A stretch of 14,102 nt of DNA from DASPOJ01 sp050014395 (GTDB lineage Bacteria > Acidobacteriota > Terriglobia > Acidiferrales > UBA7541). Location: positions 1-14,102 of the forward strand of contig JBEKDK010000088.1 of the NCBI GenBank assembly GCA_050014395.1, written 5' to 3'. The position numbers were made by a program, and so were the translations under genes. Of the stretch, positions 6,440 through 12,712 are shown piece by piece. The stretch's first letter is position 1. The number at the start of each line of letters is the position of its first letter. The notes under the pieces were generated by a model. The model made no database searches. It saw only the letters and a program-made list of their open reading frames with translations, and was not told where the DNA came from.

Positions 6440-7147
6440 ATGGCCAACGACGCAGAGGAAAAGCAGCCGCCTGCCGCTCCACCCGCGGAGAAACCTGCCG
6501 CACAATCCGACGTTTCCGGTGGCGCACCGCCGGCGGCGGCTCCGGCCGCGCCCGCGACCACGCCTGCCGCACCCGCTGCGCCGGCAAAACCTGCGGCTCC
6601 AGCTGCGGCAACACCGCCGCGGCCCGCGGCTCCGGCGGGGCCGAAGCCGATTCCACTCGATAATGAACTGACCAAGCGATACAAGAAGCGATTTGGCGAT
6701 GCCATCGGCGACGCTACGAGCGACCGCAATCAAGCGATCTTGGTGGTGGCGCGAGCGCAGCTTCTGGAGATTGCGCGTTGTTCCCGCGACGACGAAGGTT
6801 TCGATTTTCTGGCTGATTTGACGGCGGTGGATTGGCCGCGGCGCGAGAAGCGCTTTGATGTGGTGCTGAATCTTTATTCGTTCCCGAAAAACCAGCGGCT
6901 GCGGCTGAAGGTGCAGGTGGACGAGAACGAGCCTGTGGCGTCAGTGGTGAGCGTGTGGCCCACTGCGAATTGGCTGGAACGTGAAGTGTACGACATGTTC
7001 GGAATAATTTTCGAAGGGCATCCGGATCTTCGGCGCTTGCTGCTGCCGGAGGAGTGGCAAGGCTTTCCGCTGCGCAAGGATTACGACATCCTGCAGCAGG
7101 ACACCGCTTGGGTGCGCGAGAACTTGGGCATCGAGAGCGGACAATAG
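6440..7147 (+). CDS. nuoC: NADH-quinone oxidoreductase subunit C with Ala/Pro-rich N-terminal extension
   Basis: Peripheral-arm subunit of complex I that binds NuoD and helps form the connecting module; it carries no cofactor. It has 235 residues, of which about 1-70 are an Ala/Pro-rich low-complexity tail and about 72-235 the NuoC domain. The 30-kDa subunit signature lies at 178-216: WLEREVYDMFGIIFEGHPDL, then LLLPEEW and GFPLRKDY. FDFLADLTAVDW (121-132) is another conserved stretch. The ATG at 6440 starts the hydrophilic MANDAEEKQ leader; its Shine-Dalgarno is poor, so the start is moderately sure. NuoC is separate from NuoD, unlike the fusion in E. coli. nuoD begins 11 nt downstream. This is the first gene of the downstream nuo block, and nuoB is not found before it. 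Confidence 0.92.
   Translation: MANDAEEKQPPAAPPAEKPAAQSDVSGGAPPAAAPAAPATTPAAPAAPAKPAAPAAATPPRPAAPAGPKPIPLDNELTKRYKKRFGDAIGDATSDRNQAILVVARAQLLEIARCSRDDEGFDFLADLTAVDWPRREKRFDVVLNLYSFPKNQRLRLKVQVDENEPVASVVSVWPTANWLEREVYDMFGIIFEGHPDLRRLLLPEEWQGFPLRKDYDILQQDTAWVRENLGIESGQ
6470..6649 (+). repeat. Ala/Pro-rich low-complexity tract in nuoC
   Basis: Codes for NuoC residues 11-70, made almost only of Ala and Pro with scattered Lys, Thr and Gly, in irregular PAAP, APAAP and KPAAP units. The composition resembles flexible linkers in proteins such as dihydrolipoamide acyltransferases. The DNA is accordingly repetitive (GCG, CCG and GCA triplets) and may vary in length between strains. Confidence 0.8.
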
Positions 7148-7158
7148 GACGATCGAAA

Positions 7159-8304
7159 GTGGCTGACCCACAATTTCCCAACGCTGGAGTGAACGTCGAG
7201 ACGACCGTTCTCGGCGCCGACGAAATTATTCTGAACATGGGGCCGCAGCATCCTTCAACGCACGGCGTGCTGCGCGTGAAGCTGCGGTTGGACGGCGAAA
7301 AAGTAATTGGGTCCGAGTGCGTGGTCGGATATTTGCACCGCGGCGTGGAAAAGATCGCGGAGCATCGCAGCTATCAGCAATTCGCGCCCTACGTGGATCG
7401 TATGGACTACGTCGCGGCGGTTTCAAACGGGCTTGGCTATTGCGAGGCGGTCGAGAAATTGATGGGCGTGGAAGCGCCGCCGCGGGCGCGCGTGATCCGC
7501 ACGATCTTGACGGAGCTGCAGCGCATCGCGAGCCATTTATTTTGGCTGGGCACGCACGCGCTGGATATCGGAGCGCTTACGCCGTTGTTTTACTGCTTGC
7601 GCGAGCGCGAAGAGATCCTGAAGATTTTCGAGCACTATTGCGGCGCGCGTTTGACCACACACGCGTTTCGCATCGGCGGGCTGCAGTACGAATCCTACGA
7701 CGGCTTTGAGAAAGACGTGACGCGCTTCTGCCAGGACTTCGATAAGCGCGTGGATGAATACGAGGATCTGCTCACGAGCAACCGCATCTGGGTGGGGCGA
7801 ACGAAGGGCGTCGGCGTGCTGTCCGCGGAGGATGCAATTGCGTACGGCGCGACGGGGCCGGTGATTCGCGGCAGCGGCGTGAAGTGGGATATCCGCAAGG
7901 CCATGCCGTACGCCGCATACGATCAATACGATTTCGAAATTCCTATCGGCAAGAATGGCGATACCTACGACCGGTACATCGTGCGCATGGAAGAGATGCG
8001 GCAATCGCGCAGAATTTGTATGCAGGCCGTTGAGGCGATTCCCTCGGGGCCGATTCTGGGCAAGGTCGGCAAAGTATTGAAGCCGCCGCCGGGCGAGGTC
8101 TACCACTCGGTGGAAGCGCCGAAGGGCGAGCTGGGGTATTACATCGTGAGCGACGGCACCACGCAACCGTATCGCGTGCGCATCCGGCCGCCGTCTCTAA
8201 TTAATCTCGAAGCATTCGACAAGATGGTGCGCGGGCATTTGGTGGCGGACGTTGTGGCCATCATCGGCACGCTGGACATCGTGCTCGGGGAAGTGGATCG
8301 CTAA
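7159..8304 (+). CDS. nuoD: NADH-quinone oxidoreductase subunit D
   Basis: The 49-kDa-type subunit that forms the quinone pocket of complex I together with NuoB and NuoH. From the GTG at 7159, with AGGA 9 nt upstream, it has 381 residues. NMGPQHPSTHGVLRVKL at 26-42 includes His35, and DRMDYVAA at 80-87 includes Tyr84. These fit the quinone-head ligands His38 and Tyr87 of Thermus Nqo4 with a constant offset of three. YLHRGVEKIAEHRSY (58-72) and the C-terminal DGTTQPYRVRIRPPS, then IIGTLDIVLGEVDR, complete the family pattern. The cysteine pairs that bind nickel in related hydrogenases are absent, so it is a quinone-type subunit. The frame is open further upstream but overlaps nuoC without homology. 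It is 3 nt from nuoH; nuoEFG, often placed here, are missing. Confidence 0.96.
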   Translation: MADPQFPNAGVNVETTVLGADEIILNMGPQHPSTHGVLRVKLRLDGEKVIGSECVVGYLHRGVEKIAEHRSYQQFAPYVDRMDYVAAVSNGLGYCEAVEKLMGVEAPPRARVIRTILTELQRIASHLFWLGTHALDIGALTPLFYCLREREEILKIFEHYCGARLTTHAFRIGGLQYESYDGFEKDVTRFCQDFDKRVDEYEDLLTSNRIWVGRTKGVGVLSAEDAIAYGATGPVIRGSGVKWDIRKAMPYAAYDQYDFEIPIGKNGDTYDRYIVRMEEMRQSRRICMQAVEAIPSGPILGKVGKVLKPPPGEVYHSVEAPKGELGYYIVSDGTTQPYRVRIRPPSLINLEAFDKMVRGHLVADVVAIIGTLDIVLGEVDR

Positions 8305-8307
8305 CTG

Positions 8308-9684
8308 ATGCACGCAACTCTCAACGCGGCTTGGCACTGGGCGACGACCGGCGGCGCGCCGTACGTGCTGCCGCTGATCTTTGCGCTGGTGATCGTGGGC
8401 GTGTTGCCGCTGATCGCCGGTTACGTCGTGCTGCTCGAACGCAAGGTGATGGCGCACATGCAGGTGCGGCTTGGACCGACGCGCGTAGGTCCGCACGGAT
8501 TGCTGCAGCCGATTGCCGACGCGGTAAAACTGCTGATTAAGGAAGACACTATTCCCGAAGGCGCCGACCGGATGATTTTCTTGCTCGCGCCGCTGCTTTC
8601 GGTGACGGCGGCGATGCTGGCGATGGCTGCACTGGCGTTTGGACCCGGCTTCCAAATCGCGGAGCTGAATATCGGACTTCTGTTTGTGGTGGGCATCGGC
8701 GCGATGGGGATTTTCGGGATCGTTCTGGGCGGATGGGCGTCGAACAGCCACTACTCGTTGCTGGGCGCGATGCGCAGCGCGGCGCAATTGGTGAGCTACG
8801 AAACCGCGGGGGGCATGGCGATTGTTGGCGCGCTGCTATTAACCGGCACACTTTCAATTCGCGGCATCGTCGCGGAACAGACCGCGCGAGGCGTTTCGCA
8901 CGGCCTGTGGTTCATTTTTGTCGCGCCGGTGGGATTTTTTATCTACGTGGTCGCTTCGATCGCGGAAACCAATCGCGCGCCATTCGATTTGCCGGAAGCG
9001 GAATCCGAGCTTGTGGCCGGATACATGACGGAGTTCAGCGGGTTCCGTTGGTGCCTTTACTTTCTGGCGGAATACACGAACATGATCGTGGTGGCTTCGA
9101 TCGCGACGACGCTTTTTCTGGGCGGATGGCTGCGGCCGTTTGCCGGCACGCCGCAATTGAATTTTCTGGATTGGCTGCCGCCGATCCTGATGCTGGCCAT
9201 TGCCGGTTATTGTCTGGTTCGCGCACCGAAGGAGCCGGTGGGCGTGCAGAAACTCGTGATGGTTTTGGTCGCGGGGATGTTCGCGGCGATCGCCGTGGTG
9301 TTGATTGCGCCACTGGTGGCGCCGGCGGGCAGCATGATCGCGGGGTGGAAGGCTGCTCTGCACGGGGGATTCTGGTTCTTGCTGAAAGTGTTCTTGTATA
9401 TTTACGTTTTCATGTGGCTGCGCTTCACGTTTCCGCGATATCGGTTCGATCAGTTGATGCGCCTGGGCTGGCAATTCTTGATTCCGGTTTCGATCGTCAA
9501 CGTTGTGGGGATCGCGTCGGCGTTGGCGCTGAATCGCGCGTTGGGATGGAATCTTGGGCTTTCGCTCGGGCTGACGACGATCGTAACGCTGGGCGTGGCC
9601 GCGTATCTGGGTGCGGCTGGTGAGCGCAAAGAGAAAAGCGAAGCGATCGTGGGGGAATTCTGGGGAACGGGCCGCGATGCTTGA
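8308..9684 (+). CDS. nuoH: NADH-quinone oxidoreductase subunit H, enlarged
   Basis: Membrane subunit forming the floor of the quinone channel and the first proton path. It has 458 residues, about 100-130 more than typical NuoH (325-350). Conserved parts are LLERKVMAHMQVRLGPTRVG at 42-61, QPIADAVKLLIKED at 67-80, ETNRAPFDLPEAESELVAGY at 220-239 and, near the end, FWFLLKVF with LRFTFPRYRFDQLM at 371-384. The extra length is mainly at 280-350, between the FLGGW segment and GGFWFLLK, which usually lie close together; it holds two hydrophobic segments (about 288-304 and 315-338). A further hydrophobic helix lies at 412-437. The last 8 nt overlap nuoJ, so no nuoI is present between them. The ATG at 8308 is 3 nt after nuoD. 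Confidence 0.95.
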   Translation: MHATLNAAWHWATTGGAPYVLPLIFALVIVGVLPLIAGYVVLLERKVMAHMQVRLGPTRVGPHGLLQPIADAVKLLIKEDTIPEGADRMIFLLAPLLSVTAAMLAMAALAFGPGFQIAELNIGLLFVVGIGAMGIFGIVLGGWASNSHYSLLGAMRSAAQLVSYETAGGMAIVGALLLTGTLSIRGIVAEQTARGVSHGLWFIFVAPVGFFIYVVASIAETNRAPFDLPEAESELVAGYMTEFSGFRWCLYFLAEYTNMIVVASIATTLFLGGWLRPFAGTPQLNFLDWLPPILMLAIAGYCLVRAPKEPVGVQKLVMVLVAGMFAAIAVVLIAPLVAPAGSMIAGWKAALHGGFWFLLKVFLYIYVFMWLRFTFPRYRFDQLMRLGWQFLIPVSIVNVVGIASALALNRALGWNLGLSLGLTTIVTLGVAAYLGAAGERKEKSEAIVGEFWGTGRDA

Positions 9685-10186
9685 CCTGATCGTATTCTAT
9701 TTCTTCGCCGCGCTAGCGATCGTCTCCGCCATTTTGGTGGTGACGCGGCGCAATGCCGTGCACAGCGCGATTTTTCTAATCACGGCGCTGTTGGCGACGG
9801 CGGGAATCTTTTTGCAATTGCAGGCCGAGTTTCTTTTCATCGTGCAGATCATTCTTTACGTCGGCGGGATCATGGTGCTGTTCGTCTTCGTGATCATGCT
9901 GGTGAACCTTGATGTCTCGCTGCACCAATTGCGTTTTCGCCGGCAGGCGTGGATGGCTACGCTGATCGCGCTCGCGTTGGGCGTGCAACTGGCGTTTGCG
10001 ATTCGCATCGGGCGATTGGATTTGCCGGTGGCGTCGAGCGCGGCGCCGGCGTCGACGTTTCAGCCGAATACCGAGTTGGTGGGGCGCGCGCTATTTTCAA
10101 CTTATATGTTGCCGTTTGAAATCGCCTCGGTGCTGCTACTCGTGGCGATGATTGGCGCGGTCGTGATGGCCAAACGCAGGGTCTGA
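9677..10186 (+). CDS. nuoJ: NADH-quinone oxidoreductase subunit J
   Basis: Membrane subunit of complex I between NuoH/A and NuoK. It has 169 residues, within the family range, with about five hydrophobic helices; the clearest signature is VQIILYVGGIMVLFVFVIML in the third helix region (about 56-76), which contains the pi-bulge helix known in NuoJ structures. RRNAVHSAIFL near residues 24-34 is also typical. The ATG at 9677 overlaps the nuoH stop by 8 nt and has GGGGAA upstream; the longer open frame is nuoH coding sequence. nuoK follows after 14 nt. In most operons nuoI lies just before this gene, and here it does not. Confidence 0.95.
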   Translation: MLDLIVFYFFAALAIVSAILVVTRRNAVHSAIFLITALLATAGIFLQLQAEFLFIVQIILYVGGIMVLFVFVIMLVNLDVSLHQLRFRRQAWMATLIALALGVQLAFAIRIGRLDLPVASSAAPASTFQPNTELVGRALFSTYMLPFEIASVLLLVAMIGAVVMAKRRV

Positions 10187-10190
10187 GGCC

Positions 10191-10195
10191 GGAGG
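10191..10195 (+). promoter_or_regulatory. Strong Shine-Dalgarno before a TTG start (nuoK)
   Basis: GGAGG lies 5 nt before TTG 10201. No ATG or GTG nearby gives a full-length NuoK, so this site decides the start. Confidence 0.75.
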
Positions 10196-10200
10196 AAACA

Positions 10201-10503
10201 TTGATTCCGACTGGACACTATTTGTTCCTGAGCCTGGCGATGTTCTTGATCGGCGTCATCGGTGTTGTGACGCGGCGGAACGTGATCGTCATTCTGATGT
10301 CGGTGGAGCTGATTCTGAACGCCGTGAATATCAATTTGATCGCGTTTTCGCGCCTCGCGGGCTCGGTGGAAGGGCAAGTGTTCGCGATTTTCATCATCAC
10401 GGACGCGGCGGCGGAGGCCGCGGTGGGCTTGGGAATTCTGATCTCTTTCTTCCGCAACAAGGAAACGGTGCTGGGCGACGAAATGGATTTGCTGAAATGG
10501 TAG
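10201..10503 (+). CDS. nuoK: NADH-quinone oxidoreductase subunit K
   Basis: Small membrane subunit of complex I, homologous to MrpC, with two glutamates in the proton path. It has exactly 100 residues, the standard NuoK length, and three helices (about 4-22, 28-50 and 60-84). Glu36 (ILMSVELILNAVNINL) and Glu72 (DAAAEAAVGLGI) stand at the same positions as the functional Glu36 and Glu72 of E. coli NuoK. The start codon is TTG, supported by the strong GGAGG 5 nt upstream and by the match of the N-terminus IPTGHYLFLS to the family. It lies 14 nt after nuoJ and 10 nt before nuoL. Confidence 0.96.
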   Translation: MIPTGHYLFLSLAMFLIGVIGVVTRRNVIVILMSVELILNAVNINLIAFSRLAGSVEGQVFAIFIITDAAAEAAVGLGILISFFRNKETVLGDEMDLLKW

Positions 10504-10513
10504 GACGCGCGAC

Positions 10514-12700
10514 GTGATGCCGAAAGAATATTTCCTGGCGCATTTGTGGCTGGTGCCGCTGTTTCCGTTGGCGGCGTCGGCGGTGATGCTGCTCTTCGGG
10601 CGGCGCCTATCGAAATCCGCCGTAAATGTGTTCTGTGTCGGCGGCGTATTTCTTTCGATGCTGTACGCGTGCGGCGCGATTTTGCAATTGCTGGCTCGGC
10701 CGGTGGCGCAGCGCGTGGTTGAATACACGCTGTTCGATTGGCTGCCCGCCGGCGCGATGCACACGACGGCGGGCGTGCTGACGCAATTCGACGCACGCTG
10801 GGGATACCTGTTCGATCCGCTGACGGTGGTAATGCTCGGCGTGGTGACCGGCGTGGGATTCCTGATCCACGTTTATTCGATCGGCTACATGGCGCATGAG
10901 GGCGGCTACCATCGCTTTTTCGGCTACTTGAATTTATTCATGTTCTCGATGCTGACGCTGGTGCTGGCGAACAATATTCTGGAGATGTTCGTCGGTTGGG
11001 AAGGCGTCGGCTTGTGCAGCTATCTGTTGATCGGCTTCTGGTTCCACAAGAAATCGGCCACCGACGCGGGGAAGAAGGCGTTCATCGTGAACCGCATCGG
11101 CGACGCCGGATTCATCTTGGGCGTGTTCCTGCTGGTGGGCACGCTGGGCACGATCAATTTCACGCAATTGTGGCCGGCGATTATCCTGGGACATTTTCAC
11201 CACGGCGATGCGGCGCTGACGGCGATCGCGCTGTTGCTCTTCGTCGGCGCAACCGGAAAATCGGCGCAATTGCCGCTGTACGTCTGGCTGCCGGACGCGA
11301 TGGAGGGCCCCACGCCGGTGAGCGCGTTGATTCACGCTGCGACGATGGTGACGGCTGGCGTGTACATGGTCGTGCGCACCAGCGCGATTTTCTCGATGGC
11401 GCCGCTGGCGCTCGAGATTGTGGCGGGCGTCGGCGCGGCGACGGCGATTTTCGCCGCCACGATTGGGGTGCTGCAAACCGACATCAAGAAAGTGCTGGCG
11501 TATTCCACGATTTCGCAGCTCGGCTATATGTTTCTGGCGTGCGGCGTGGGCGCGTTCAGTGCCGGCATTTTTCATTTGATGACGCACGCGTTTTTCAAAG
11601 GCTTGCTGTTTCTCGCGGCGGGTAGCGTGATCCATGCCATGAGCGGCGAGCAGGACATGTTGAAGATGGGCGCGCTTGCGAAGAAAATCCCCACGACGTA
11701 TCGCACGATGCTGATCGCCACGCTGGCGATTGCCGGCATCCCGCCGCTGGCGGGATTTTTCAGCAAGGACGAAATTCTGGGTCGCACGTTCGGCGTGAAT
11801 CATTTCTTGTGGCTTGTGGGATGGATCACGGCGGGCGTGACGGCGTTTTACATGTTCCGCCTACTATTTCTGACGTTTCACGGCGAATCGCGCGTCTCGC
11901 CGGAAGCCGAGCATCACATTCACGAATCGCCATCGAGCATGACGGTGCCGTTGGTGATTCTTGCTCTGCTATCGATCGTCGGCGGCTGGGTGGGAATCGG
12001 CGGACGATTCGAGAAATTCCTCGCGCCGGTGATCACTCTTCCGGACGCATACGCGTATGTCACTTTTGGCCCTCATTTGCCAAACGGCACTCGCGAGATC
12101 GCGCTGTCAAGCGGCGGGCCAGGGTCACCGCCTGACTACGTCCTGACCGTGACCGACGCGGAACTGTCGTCGATGGCTCAGCAAGCTGAAAAGGAAAAAC
12201 GCGAGGGAACGCCCGAATCTCTGCTGATGATTTTGTCCGTGGCCGCGGCGCTGGCGGGCATCGGCCTGGCGTGGCAGTTGTATATCAAGCGGACGGATTT
12301 GCCGGCGAAGATCGCCGCGCGCACCCGGTGGCTGTATCGGTTGGTGTACGAGAAATATTACGTGGATCAGATTTACGACGCGATGTTTGTGAATCGCGTA
12401 AAGGATTTGGGCCTCGCGCTTGGCGCCTTCGATCGCATTTTCATCGACGGCCTATTCGTGAACGGAGCGGGAAGAGTGACGCGAGTCACGTCGGTGATTT
12501 CCGGATGGTGGGACAAGTGGTTCGTGGACGGCCTGGTGAATCTTGGGGCGCGCATTTTTTGGCTGGTCAGTTATCCGATGCGCATGTTGCAGACCGGCCG
12601 CGTGGGAAGTTACGCGCTGCTGATCGTGGTGGGCATGCTGCTGTTCTTGGGGTATTACCTGCACGCCGCGGGCTTCACAATGGCGAACCTGTGGCATTAG
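10514..12700 (+). CDS. nuoL: NADH-quinone oxidoreductase subunit L
   Basis: The distal antiporter-like proton pump of complex I with the long lateral helix. It has 728 residues, longer than E. coli NuoL (613). Key residues are present: Glu163 in NNILEMFVGWEGVGLCSYLL, Lys249 in TGKSAQLPLYVWLPDAMEGP, the ALIHAATMVTAGVY stretch with His274, and DIKKVLAYSTISQLGYM at 323-339. The extra length lies mainly after residue 505: a hydrophilic loop at about 511-568, then LYRLVYEKYYVDQIYDAMFV and two copies of an FDRxFIDGL-like unit before the last helix (700-716). Two start codons lie in tandem, GTG 10514 and ATG 10517; AGGA at 10502-10505 is better spaced for the GTG. The protein differs by one residue either way. 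nuoM follows after 12 nt. Confidence 0.96.
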   Translation: MMPKEYFLAHLWLVPLFPLAASAVMLLFGRRLSKSAVNVFCVGGVFLSMLYACGAILQLLARPVAQRVVEYTLFDWLPAGAMHTTAGVLTQFDARWGYLFDPLTVVMLGVVTGVGFLIHVYSIGYMAHEGGYHRFFGYLNLFMFSMLTLVLANNILEMFVGWEGVGLCSYLLIGFWFHKKSATDAGKKAFIVNRIGDAGFILGVFLLVGTLGTINFTQLWPAIILGHFHHGDAALTAIALLLFVGATGKSAQLPLYVWLPDAMEGPTPVSALIHAATMVTAGVYMVVRTSAIFSMAPLALEIVAGVGAATAIFAATIGVLQTDIKKVLAYSTISQLGYMFLACGVGAFSAGIFHLMTHAFFKGLLFLAAGSVIHAMSGEQDMLKMGALAKKIPTTYRTMLIATLAIAGIPPLAGFFSKDEILGRTFGVNHFLWLVGWITAGVTAFYMFRLLFLTFHGESRVSPEAEHHIHESPSSMTVPLVILALLSIVGGWVGIGGRFEKFLAPVITLPDAYAYVTFGPHLPNGTREIALSSGGPGSPPDYVLTVTDAELSSMAQQAEKEKREGTPESLLMILSVAAALAGIGLAWQLYIKRTDLPAKIAARTRWLYRLVYEKYYVDQIYDAMFVNRVKDLGLALGAFDRIFIDGLFVNGAGRVTRVTSVISGWWDKWFVDGLVNLGARIFWLVSYPMRMLQTGRVGSYALLIVVGMLLFLGYYLHAAGFTMANLWH

Positions 12701-12712
12701 GAGTGAGACGCC

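Noticed and set aside
9600..9700. Search for nuoI or a remnant at the nuoH-nuoJ junction
   Set aside because: nuoH and nuoJ overlap by 8 nt, and no CxxCxxCxxxCP ferredoxin motif is present in either protein.
10934..11803. Minus-strand open frame of 289 codons in nuoL
   Set aside because: His/Arg/Gln-rich antisense shadow of a conserved membrane protein.
7159..12700. Membrane-bound hydrogenase or Mrp antiporter instead of complex I
   Set aside because: NuoD lacks nickel-ligand cysteine pairs and keeps the quinone-site His and Tyr; nuoA, nuoC and nuoH are present, so this is a quinone-type complex I.
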